Part shown: positions 1 to 10,700 of the stretch, piece by piece
Layout: every line of letters starts with the position of its first letter
Numbering within the stretch: the stretch's first letter is position 1
NCBI GenBank assembly: GCA_037042915.1
Contig: CM073194.1
Span: 3,348,001-3,412,000 of the forward strand
Reading direction: 5' to 3'
Source of the DNA: Auricularia sp. M13
Lineage: Eukaryota; Basidiomycota; Agaricomycetes; Auriculariales; Auriculariaceae
DNA length: 64,000 bases
Position numbers and translations under genes: made by a program
Notes under the pieces: model-generated
Database searches by the model: none
What the model was told of the DNA's origin: nothing
Seen by the model: the letters and a program-made list of their open reading frames with translations, nothing else

Positions 1-1588
1 CGTGGTGGTTGGCGTCACTGGAGTAACCACCATGCTGACTCCAGGCGTTGACGCTGCCCTTGCTGGTTTCGCACTTGCATTTGCGTCCACGATCACCGGT
101 GATGTACGCAATGCAGCTTCTCGTTCTTGCATCTGGCTGACCATCCTACCAGCTGCTCTTCCTGGTTCGACGTTTCGTGGGGCTTGAGCAGAGCATGGTT
201 CGTGTGTTTCCAGCGGTATGAAAACGAGCTCACTTTAATTGAAGGTTGCCGTGGAACGTGTCAAGGAGTTCTCCGAGATAGAGCAGGAGCCGCCGGAGTT
301 CATCTATCCTCGCCCCGCGAAGTCCTGGCCAGCGGAAGGTGCCATCGCTGTGCAAGACCTCAGCATTCGCTACGCGGTATGTGTCCGTCACATAGGTTAT
401 ACACATGCTTACTTGATCGTCGTCCAGGCGGATCTGCCCAACGTGCTGCACCGTCTGAACTTCGAGATCTACCCGGGTGAAAAAGTCGGCGTTCTGGGGC
501 GCACAGGCTCCGGCAAGAGCACACTCGCGCTATCATTCTTCCGCTTCGTCGAACCCAGCGAGGGTCGGATATTGATTGACGGCGTCGACATCTCGTCTAT
601 CGGCTTGACAGACCTCAGAAGTCGTCTTACCATTATCCCTCGTGAGTAGGATTATTGGATATGACAAATGATTGGCTAAGCCAACAACACCAGAGGATCC
701 TACGATTTTGAGTGGAACGCTGCGCTCGACGCTGGATGTTTTCGAGGAATATCAGGATGCGGAAATCGTGAGTCTGGATGCTTGCTCTGCCCGCGCTTAC
801 TCACTACTTTCATCGATTAGTTCGAGGCGCTTCGCCGCGTTCATTTGATACCCGCAGAAGACACGCCAGAGGAGGAGGCGGGCACTATCAATGCGAATGT
901 CTTCCGCAATCTCGACTCTCCAGTGAGCGAAGGCGGCGAAAACTTCTCGGCAGGGTGCGTGACTTACCCTTGTCCAATTATTTGTACTGACAATTCTTTA
1001 GCGAGAAGCAGCTGATATGGTGAGCTGAGCGAAGCACAGCTTGCGACTGGATCAACGATTGACACGTCTTGTAGCATGGCTCGCGCAATATTGAAGCGCA
1101 CAAAGGTTCTGTTTATGGACGAGGTGTGCGGGTCAGATACTCGTTTAGTAGCATCGAATTCACCATGCGCAGGCGACTGCCAGCGTCGACTACGCAACGG
1201 ATGAACTAATCAGCAAGACGATAAGAGAGTGAGTGGGTGTGGGCGACCTGAAGCACGAAGCTAACGTCGCGTTCAGGGAGTTCGCCGAGAGTACCATCAT
1301 CACTATCGCGCACAGATTGCGCACTGTCGTAGACTACAGCAGAGTAAGTAGTTTCGATTGCACAAGGCTCTTGCAGTGGCTAAATTCGGCGTAGGTGATG
1401 TTGTTAGAAAATGGGTAAATATCGTTTCTTCACTTCGACATTTCGCTTATCAGTGTTGCAGTCGCGTCGTAGAATTCGACCGCCCGGCTGCCTTGCTGTC
1501 AGACCCCACGAGCAAGTTCTACAGCTTATGCAAGGCGGCCGGGAAGGATGAGTTCCAGGTTCTCAAACGGATGGCAGGGGCTGCATGA
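1..1588 (+). CDS. ABC transporter, ABCC (MRP) type, C-terminal part
   Basis: This is the 3' end of an ABCC/MRP-type exporter; the window begins inside its last membrane domain. The first exon gives a hydrophobic stretch (VTGVTTMLTPGVDAALAGFA), then a linker with the ABCC-typical VERVKEF. The second nucleotide-binding domain follows: Walker A GRTGSGKST (about 499-525), a signature region read across an intron as FSAGEKQL, Walker B VLFMDEATASVD (about 1108-1185), and the H-loop IITIAHRLRT (about 1300-1325). About six short introns are needed to join these blocks. It ends with ALLSDPTSKFYSLCKAAG and a TGA at 1586-1588. The family pumps conjugates, drugs or metabolites across plasma or vacuolar membranes; the substrate cannot be told here. 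The signature has Glu where ABCC proteins usually have Gln. Family assignment is firm; the 5' part is missing only because the window starts there. Confidence 0.93.
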
Positions 1589-2302
1589 ACATGTTACGTC
1601 CTGCACACATTGTATACTTGTTGGATGCATAGATCTCTCACGCTAAACAATCCACATGAACTGCCAGTCATGGCACGGTGATGCTTCCACTTAGTACACT
1701 ACTCCATGTGTGTCCATGAAGGTCACTGTTGCACGCCATGGCTCGTCAACAAATTTCAAGTATGGCCATGAGGTGCTTGGTTCTCTTCTTCGCGTCCCTA
1801 CTGCATGCCAGCATTCTCGATGTCCGCACAGGCCAGCTGAGGTTCATTTGCGGTTCCGTGTACAGATTCAGAATCGCCGAGCCCAAACTCGAATATCGAA
1901 TGGTTCGCCCCTCAACCGCCAGGTCTCTTGAGCATTCTCCCGTCCTCATTGATTGGTATGAATGATGCAAGGCCATGGATGAGAGCAAATTTGTGACGAC
2001 TGCACTGAGGGAAGCACAGCACTCAGAGTCTACAGCCTGGGACTCTGTTAACTTCCACCTTAATTCCCTGACTCGATACACGACTGGCTATACGCAGTTA
2101 CTAGACTGAAACACGAAACAAACGGTGAGGAGTACTGAGGGGAGAGGATGATTGACATGTCGCCATTCACGGGCTTTGAACTGGATCGCGCCGGTGACAA
2201 CACAGCACCGCATTCGGCGCGTTCCTGTGCAGAACCTTTATAAACCGAGCACAGCGCGCGCAATGCTACGCCGCGTAAATACTGTGCCCCATATCCCAGC
2301 TC
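1589..2302. other. Intergenic region with calpain promoter
   Basis: I see no supported gene here. Small open frames at 1710-2081 on both strands lack recognisable content. A TATA box (TATAAA) lies at 2239-2244, about 60 bp before the calpain ATG, so the right end is that gene's core promoter. Confidence 0.6.
2239..2244 (+). promoter_or_regulatory. TATA box of the calpain gene
   Basis: TATAAA lies 59 bp upstream of the ATG at 2303 in an otherwise GC-rich stretch. The position fits a fungal core promoter; transcription start was not determined. Confidence 0.5.
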
Positions 2303-5300
2303 ATGCCTATCGACGTCCTCGGGCTCATCACTCAGTTCAGGTCGTCCAAGATCACGACAACCGAGGAACGCAATCCTGAGCGCAAGAATACGCTCAGGGA
2401 TGTGGCTGCCAGGACCATGCCAACTGCATATGCCCAGCAAAAGGCCAGGGCTGGCCTGCTTGTGACCGACGAGCTGGACAAGGCCATTGCACGCTGCAAG
2501 GCCAAGGTCGAGCGTATTTCGGCTATGTGCAGGCAACGGAACATGAAGTTCAGGTGAGCATTGTCGGTATAATGAAACTTTGCTTGCTTATGTCTCCACT
2601 CACAGAGACATTGAATTTGATTTGGAAGAAGACCGCGAACGCTGCCTGCATGGCCTCAGCACGCCGATAGCAGACAAGTTCGAACCAGCAGACGTTCTCC
2701 GAGTATCGCAAATATTCGAAGACCCGCAATTCATCATCGAAGGCGCGACCAGCAGCGATATCGTCCAAGGCGATATTGGAAATTGCTGGTTCCTCAGTGC
2801 GCTCGCGGTGGTCAGCACCGTACCCGGCACAATTGAGCGCTTTTGCGTTGCGGTTCGTCTTCTATGCTTCGGCTTCTAGTTTATACTTCGAGCTCAAGTG
2901 CCTGCAACAGCGCGACGAGAAGGTCGGGATCTATGGATTCATCTTCTATCGAGACTGTGGCTGGGTCGACGTTGTGGTTGATGAGTAAGTATATGTCTGC
3001 CTAAGATGTTGCACACTGCTGAGTGCCTGTTATAGCCTGCTGTACATTTCCATCCCTAAGTATGAGGAGCTCAACCCAAAGGTATGGCTCTTGCCATGTG
3101 TTCTATTTCCTGTGCTCACTCTCTGCAGGAAAAGAAACTCTACCACGACGACAAGGACTTCTTCCTCCGCATGGCGCGACGCGGCTCCAAATCGCTATAC
3201 TTTGCTAAGAGCGGCACCGAGAACGAAACCTGGGTGCCGCTTATTGAAAAGGCGTTTGCGAAACTGCACGGCGATTATGCGAGCATCCAGGGCGGATTTG
3301 CCAGCGAGGGCGTCGAGGATCTGACTGGCGCCGTGTCAACTGTCATCCATACCAGTGTGCGTGCCTGTCGGACTCACTGCTTTGTGCTAATCCGACGCAG
3401 GATGTGCTGGACCCGGAACGGTTCTGGAACGAAGAACTCATGCGCGCGAACACCGACCGCCTCTTTGGCTGTTACATCTTTCGCCGTGCGCCCCGAGTGT
3501 CAACATGGACTCGCGCTTCTGGGTCTTCCTGACACCTGTTGCAGTGCCCATGAGCGGCTCCGTTACTCCCGGGACGACGATCAACGGTGAGTCCGTTTCT
3601 ACGCTAGCCAGCGCGCTCATCGCTCAAACGCATGTCTCCCCACAGGCCTGATGACTTCGCATGCGTACAGCATCATCAAATGCGTCGAGCATCGCGGCAA
3701 ACGGTTCCTGCGGATTCGCAATCCATGGGGACATGGCGAGTGGACCGGCCGGTGGGCGGACGGCTCGCGCGAATGGCAGGGCGAGTGGCTAGAAAAAGAC
3801 GCGCTTGAGGCGCTCGGGCATAAATTCGGCGACGATGGAGAATTCGTGATGGAATGTGCGAGCGCTCGTTCTTCTCTTCGCGCCGCGCGCTGAATTGTCT
3901 GCCCTCAGACGAAGACTTCCTGAAGACGTGGACCATGATCGAGCGCTCGCGATTGTTTGACGAAACCTGGCGCATGTCGAGTCTATGGCTTAACGTTACA
4001 TCGTGAACCTTTCCCTCCCGTTCATCGATACGTTTGCTGAACAATGTTCGCAGTTTACCACCCCCAAGTGCATGGGCCTTCGGCGATGTATCCTGTGCGC
4101 GACATCTCCCAGGTACCGCGGCACGCATCTAACGCTTTTATAGTCACTTTTTCGCTACCGGCATCCTCGTTATGTGTGGTCGTCCTTGCGCAGCTGGACG
4201 CGCGCTACTTCCGTGAAATCAGCGGCTATTCACAATGGTCACTCGAGTTTGTTCTCTTCAAGCGCGACGAGCCGGAACCACTCGGTACCAGCGTGCACTC
4301 GAACTTCTGGGGCCGAAGCGTCAATCTCGAAATCCAGCTCGATAAAGGCGACTATGTTGTGCACGTATGTACCTCTTTTCTATCCAAGCTTGGCGGAGGG
4401 AAGTAATGCATCCTGCAGGTGCGCATGGACCGGCGTGCAATTCGCCAGAAAGAGTACTTCAAAGAAGGCCTGCCCACGTGGGACTGGCGCAAGCTTGGGC
4501 GCGTGTGGTCACAGGCAGCCCTAAGCCAGTCCATAGCCGCCAGTACGCAGAAGTCCTCAGATTTCTTACCAATTACTCTGACGCTCGTGCAGACTTCGAT
4601 CCAGAATACTACCGCGACCTGCTGCCAGTGCCACTTGAGAAGTTCGCAGGGCGAGACCTGACGCGTCTGGAGCTGGAGTCGCATGCCGCAGTGCAACAAA
4701 AGCGCGCTACATTGCGCTCCGCATTGCAGTCGTATGACGATACTCCTACCACCGCGACTGTACCGGTATTCCACAAAGACAGCCCATACCCGTACCCGAC
4801 GCTCGAGAAGACCACCACGGAGGCTGTAACGACCAGCAGTCTCATGGTTGTAAGGGACGAACCTGAGACGCCCGTTCTCGCTTCGCCGCCCGTCCCGCCG
4901 ACCGAAGCCATGGACCCAGACGATCTTCTCGCGCCACGAGTCTTCGTTGATATAGTAGATGACGCTGAGGGTCAAGAAGAGGGTGAAGAGGAGGATATGG
5001 AACTGGACGAGGACGTGCCGCCGGCACATCACTTGCACACGGACAACGAGCCAGTCCATCCAGGCGGCGCATCTGGGGATCCTGGCTCACCACAGGAAGA
5101 CCAGCGCTCAGATATGCGTAGACCTCCTACGAGGAGTCCGATTGACGACCCTGTGCACCAGGATTACATCTGTGACGGCTGTCGGGTGAGTAACTGCTCG
5201 ATGCGTCTAGTGCGGCCGCTCACGAGCACTGCAGATGTCGCCGATTGTCGGCGTGATGTATGTTTGCATGCACCCAACATGTCCCGAGTGCGTACTTGTT

Positions 5301-5614
5301 CTTTCCCATCGTACTTGGTCTGATAGACGAAAAGTTACGATCTGTGCGCGCGCTGCATGGACGCTGGCGTGCACCCGAAGGACCATGTGTTCATGCGCGT
5401 CGAGCAACCGGGCGATATGCAGAAACTACAGCGAACGGTGCGTCTTCTGACGAAATCACGAGGAAGTTTTGCTGAATCCGCTTGTCAGAGCTTGCCGGGC
5501 GACGGCGACGATGTCGTATTGGGCCTACGGGTCTATTCTCATCGCAATGCGCCGGCCACAATTGCTGGCCAGTTACGCCATGGCCGTGTTGTACAATGGA
5601 GTAAGGAAGGCTAA
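2303..5614 (+). CDS. Calpain-like cysteine protease with C-terminal ZZ zinc finger
   Basis: A multi-exon intracellular cysteine protease of the calpain family (C2). The catalytic Cys is in GDIGNCWFLSAL (about residue 144). The catalytic His is in MTSHAYSI (codon 3660-3662) and the Asn in RNPWG (codon 3720-3722), so the triad is complete. Next comes a calpain domain-III-like beta region (LAQLDARYFREISGYSQW, about 4190-4370). An acidic, Pro-rich linker (about 4740-5140) leads to a ZZ-type zinc finger read across introns: YICDGCR, VMYVCMHPTCP, LCARCMDAGVHPKDHVF (about 5160-5400). The C-terminus has VVLGLRVYSHRNAPATIAGQ and ends at 5614. There is no EF-hand domain, so it is an atypical calpain; the ZZ finger probably recruits a protein partner. 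The ATG at 2303 is chosen because it follows the TATA box and its frame leads into the conserved exon; an upstream non-coding exon is possible. Confidence 0.9.
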
Positions 5615-6290
5615 ACAGAATGCAGAAGAGCGAAGGGCCAAGGACTTGCGTACTCGTATATTCACATTGTAGATCTCAAGGCGTCTATCACCCGGTAGGC
5701 ATGTACTGTATCATATGCACAATCGAAAGCTCTGGAACGAATCCTCTCCGGCTTGTTCAACTTGCTTGGCTACGAGACACCGAGATGGGAGTTGCTATAG
5801 TAGGTTCCTCGACTTGACTTTGGAACGATTGTCTTCCTCAGGAAAGTCTGCAAAGGAGACATCCTCCACGGAGGCATGCACCCGATGATACTGTAAGCCG
5901 CGCACGTTGGTCGAACAGTTCTGCATGATAGATGGTGCACAGGTGCTGTCAACCTGTCAACCTACACCCGCACTATGTCCTGTCTCTGATTGCGTCCCAT
6001 TTCTAGCGCTCGACATGCGCGGTGGCGAAGCTTGCGTATTGCGACCGAGCCCAACGTGCTCATTGACGCGACATGAGCCTCCCAACCGACCATTCGTGTT
6101 GCTGCAGACGTGGGCCGCCCAGCGCCGCATTATCTCCGACTTGCCCAAGACAGAAGCGGATCCGCAAGCTGTGCGATGTTCGTGCTGTGCTTGGCTCTCA
6201 GCGCGCCGAAAGCAATCCAGGACGTCAGATCGTCAAGCTATAAAAGCACGCTGCCCTTCATGCTTTGCCCCCATTGTTCCTGTGCGCGCC
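5615..6290. other. Intergenic region with DUF6533 gene promoter
   Basis: I see no supported gene. An open frame on + from 5907 has no recognisable domain and runs into the next gene in another frame. TATAAAAG at 6239-6246 marks the promoter of the gene beginning at 6291. Confidence 0.6.
6239..6246 (+). promoter_or_regulatory. TATA box of the DUF6533 gene
   Basis: A consensus TATAAAAG lies about 45 bp before the ATG at 6291. Such a strong TATA often goes with regulated rather than constitutive genes; that is inference. Confidence 0.55.
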
Positions 6291-7720
6291 ATGGCCATGG
6301 CCGCTATCCCACACCTGGACAATATCATCGCCGCGTTAAACGAGGAGAGCATCACCGTCTGCTATCCGAGTAAGAGGAGGTCAATCTTGTCTTTGACAAG
6401 TCTTAATGCGCTCTAGTCGCGGCATTTGCGTGGGGATTGTATGACTACTGTACGTCAACTAGTTGAAGCTGCCATTTCTGTCTCTGACTGTCTATATCTA
6501 GTGTTAACTGTACGAGACGAGGTACGATGCTTTGCCGTAACACGGCCATATCGATTGTTGATAACTTCAAGGTCGAATACATCTGGGTAAGCGGCTATCG
6601 GAACGAAGAAACCTCCAGTCAATGTACCGGGCATATCGCAGAACAAGCCCTTCCACAGCGGCTCCTGGCTTTTCATCTGGGTACGATAATTCGTTATCCA
6701 CCGAGAGGCATTGCTTGACTTCACGATTAGGTCCGGTATTATGGCCTAGCTGTCATCTCGTTCAATATCGTCGCGGTATTGAAAAATGTGAGGACATCAG
6801 CGGACGAGCCTGTCGTTCTCCTTCCTCGTGCCATCGAACTGCTCGCGACGAGCCAGCTGCTACACTGGGTTCTGCTCTGGTCCGTTCAGAGTAAGCAGAC
6901 CAATTATCCAACTTCAGAGAAATCATAATTTTATCTAGTCGTCATGCAAATGCGTGTTTATGCCGTGTACATGTCGCGCCGGCTCGTGAAAGCCAACGCC
7001 TCGCTATTCGTCGTAATGGTCGCCCTGCAGTTGTACCTGTGGCTACGAAGGGACCCATTTCATTGCAAAGACACGAAGAATGACGAATCCCCTCTGGTAG
7101 AGGCACTGAGATGTGGGAGGGGCTACCCTGTGTATTGGATTCCGAGTGAGTCTAATAGACCGCTACCGGGATATTTCTCACCTTGGGATTAGTCATTCTC
7201 TTCGACCTGTGGCTTGGTGGTCTGGCAACCGTCAAGTTCTTTCGAAATGTTACACATCCCCCGGAGCGGCAGGAACAAGTCGCAATTCTGACGTTGTTTT
7301 TACGTGACAGGTATGCATATTTCATGGGAACCTTTAGGTATGAGGACTGAGACGTCTCGCAGTGTTATGCACTTCGTCGGCTATATGGTCGCTATTGTTC
7401 TCTTCAATATCTTTGTAAGCGAGCCATGGGCAGCTAGTTGTTCCAGGTCTGAGAGATTAACAGGGAAGCTTTGGGCATTCGGATCGTGCGGTCTCGTATG
7501 TCTGCTGGATTTGCAAGTAGCAGTGCTCGATCTGACAACACCTAGCTTGATAGAGACCGTGACGTTTATCATTGGATCAAGACTAATGCTTCATCTTCGA
7601 CAGGCCTACTACGAAGGTCCCAACGACGAGATCATCGAAGTCTCCGGTATAAATTTCAGATCGAGAACTGCGGTCAGCAGAAGTCGCGTGGTCGACGATA
7701 CATTCTGGGGAGATAGTTAG
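6291..7720 (+). CDS. DUF6533-type seven-helix integral membrane protein
   Basis: A member of the large basidiomycete family of multi-pass proteins that start with a DUF6533 domain. The diagnostic opening is read across four short introns as AAFAWGLYDYL, LTVRDEVEYIW, NKPFHSGSWLFIW and VRYYGLAVISFN (about 6415-6770). Hydrophobic segments follow: LLHWVLLWSVQ, VVMQMRVYAVY, LFVVMVALQLYLWL, VILFDLWLGGLATVKFF and VGYMVAIVLFNIF. The short polar tail contains IETVTFIIGSRLMLHLRQAY and ends at 7720. The family is thought of as receptor-like but its ligand and function are unknown. Two in-frame ATGs lie at 6291 and 6297; the first is used. It lies head to tail with the calpain and converges on the ABCA transporter, with only about 60 bp between stops. 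Confidence 0.8.
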
Positions 7721-7783
7721 AATAGACTGTGTATTATCTACCTAAACGAATGCATCTATGTATGTGTAGTTGTGTACATCTAC

Positions 7784-10700
7784 TTACACCACCTTGCGGA
7801 ACCATGAGAAACCCGAACTAGTCCGAACTGCGTCCTCCTCCTTGACATTGTTTGCGCGTATGACCTTCAAGAACACACTCTCCAAGCTGGTACGCTCTAC
7901 GGCGTACTCAAACTGCTCGCCACCATGAGAGCTGAGCAGCTCGAAGAGGTCAGCGAGCGACATGCCGCCCTCTGTGCCGATGGGAACTTCGAAGCGAGTT
8001 GCAACATCGTCAGCAGGTCTGGAACCCGGCACACGCGCAAGGATTTCCCTCGCGCGGAGGACGTCTTCTGCTGTACGACATGACACATGCACCTCGTAGA
8101 TCTGGAAACGAGAGGACAGCGAGTCCGTCGTTCCGATGGCTATGAAGAATGGTCAACGACCACCCAAATTCGCTACAGAGCAAACATACCGAGCATCTTC
8201 CGCGCGATAATGCCAACCTTGTTTGAGAGCGCCGCGGCCTCCTCCATAGAGTCTGCGCGCGAGGTAAGAGTCAATCAATCACGCGACAAGCGTGATGGAC
8301 TCACGCGTGGTGATCACGACAGCTTTACCAACGGCAACACGCCTGAAGGTATCCCACATAGTGCGCTTCGTAGCAGGGTCGATACCAGTGCTGAACTCGT
8401 CGATGAGAACAACCGAAGGGTTTCCCATGAGCGAAATAGCCAGCGCAAGTTTTCTGCCATTGCCGCCGCTGAGCTTGCCGGCGAGTCGATCTGCATACGG
8501 GGCGAGTGTTGTCGCCTGCAGCATGGCGTCGACATTCTGGGTGAGGGCACTCCGCGGCAGCCCCTTCAATTGGCCATAAATTTCGAGGTGTTGCCGCACG
8601 GTGAGCTGCGCGTCGATGGCAGTAAATTGTGGGCAAACGCCCAATCCGAAACCAGCGACGTGGATTTCGCCGGTATCAGGGACGACCTCGCCACCTGTGA
8701 AATCATGAGATGTCGACGGACCAACATGCATGAGGCATGCTCACGGATGATGTTGAACGTTGTAGTCTTGCCTGCTCCGTTCGGTCCTAGCAAGCTGAAC
8801 ACGGTGTCTTGGCCCACGGCAAAGCTGACATCGTCCACCTGAGGCGGCATGTTGCGATTGAAGCTCTTGGAGACGTGAAGCACACGCAATGGCGCATCGC
8901 TAATGGACGCGGCCTTCGTCTCCTGCTGAACATCGTCTGGAATAGCGCCGCCCGAAGCGTCGACTGCTGCGTTCGTCGAACGAGGCTTTCTTCCGCGCCG
9001 CATGGGTAGCCGCCAACCAGAGTCAACGGCTACCAGCACGCCGAAGTAGACCATTCCAGAGATAATAAGGTAGAGGATCGGCCCGCCAAATTTGGGAATA
9101 GTACCCAGCGAGCCAGTGTCGAGCACACCATTGCCGCTGCAGAGGAGATTGAAGAGATTGATGGATACAAAGACAGCGCGAAGCTAGTAAAGCCACAAAT
9201 AAGCAGCCGTGTCAGCTCGGATTCAGCAATACGCACCACACTGCAGACCGGCGAGAGGAACGATGCGAAGTAATCTACGTGCGGATCAATTAGTATAGTC
9301 CTACGCTTTGCTGAATAAATATATACTCACGAACGTAGTTGAGAATAGATGGTGCCTGCGAGTTCTTTGCATACGTGTACGTGAGTAGATATGCAGACAA
9401 GTACAACTATAGGTTGGAAATAGTTCAGCCTTGTCACGACTCCAAACCAGAAAATGTACGCACCACAAAAATAATGAATTGATAGCCAGCGACTGCAGCG
9501 AATGCAGCAAGGGGCGAGGTCGTAAAGAGCACGAAGCAATAGGCGAACAAGACGCCGACGAAGGCATAGAAGAATAAAACCAACCACTAGAGACGGCATT
9601 AGGCGGCAAGTTCATTTTAAAGGGCGGCACGCACCAAATAGCCGAGGCCATGGAAGTGGTCGGTAACCGTAGCAAAGATAATGACGACAACCGTGGCCAC
9701 GATAGCGCCAGGAATGGCGTCGAAGAGCATATGCCCCAGCCACAATCCAGCAGGGTTTGAAAGACCGTTCGAGTGCTGCATGGCTTGCACGAGCGTGCGA
9801 CGTTCGCGCGACACATAGAGCGCAAAGAACGCTGGGAAGACGGACTGATGGAGTCAGTGAGTTGGCGATTCCAACGCGAGACTGAAGGTAAAACACTTAC
9901 AAGTCCTGCGCCGAAGAATGCCAGCCATTGCAGCGCATTAAGGGGGCCACCTCCGATGCCTGTGAAAGGCGCATATTGGGCCTTTATCACCGCTTGCTGC
10001 CCGTCCGCGGGGAGCGCACTGGTGAGCAGAACGTTGCTCGCGAAGTTCTGAAGGATGGCGCCAGTGGTTCCGACGGTAGCCTCCCAAGCAAAGAGCGCCT
10101 GCCCAGTCCCACGGTCGTAAGAGATGGCGCCGAAGCTGAGATTGTGATACCGTTGGGTCACAGCCTGCTCCAGACTGGCGCTATCGTCAAACTTCTCGTA
10201 AGGCAGCGCAGCAGCGGCAGTGCCTAGGTTGGTGGGCAGCAACGGCGGCGCGACAAGCAGGGTGTTGCCCGGCGCCTGAAGTGCGCCAGGTATGAGACCC
10301 ATAAGAGCGTAGGGGGATTCCGGCAGGAAGAGCGGGACAGCGCGGAAGGTGGTGCTGTTGAGATTGCGCGCCTCGCGCACGCCGCACTGTTTCTTCTGGT
10401 TCTTGAGGAAGAAGAGGGGGATACAGCACGCGCATATCGCGATGAGCACCGCTAGCACCGGCGTGAGCCACGAACGCCGCAGGATGAGCGTGCGTTTGCG
10501 GATGATGACGGCGGCCTGGTGCAGCGGCGAGATACGACGCCCATCCGTAAGAGCGAGCGGCGCAAGTGCTTTGTTGTGTGCGTGGTGGTCGTCGGCGGAA
10601 ACGGACACGGAGTCGGACGGGGCGTTCTTCTCCGTCGCGTCGACAGCGGAGGTTGCGCGTTGCTCCTGCTCCTCCTTGCGCATGAGCGCCAAGAACACGT

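Noticed and set aside
4352-5059. 235-codon open frame on - within the calpain gene
   Set aside because: Antisense to the calpain exon with conserved protease sequence; no domain of its own.
5907-6416. 169-codon open frame on + before the DUF6533 gene
   Set aside because: It crosses a strong TATA box and the real gene's start in another frame; no known content.
8087-8842. 251-codon open frame on + opposite the ABCA second NBD
   Set aside because: Antisense shadow of conserved NBD sequence on the other strand.
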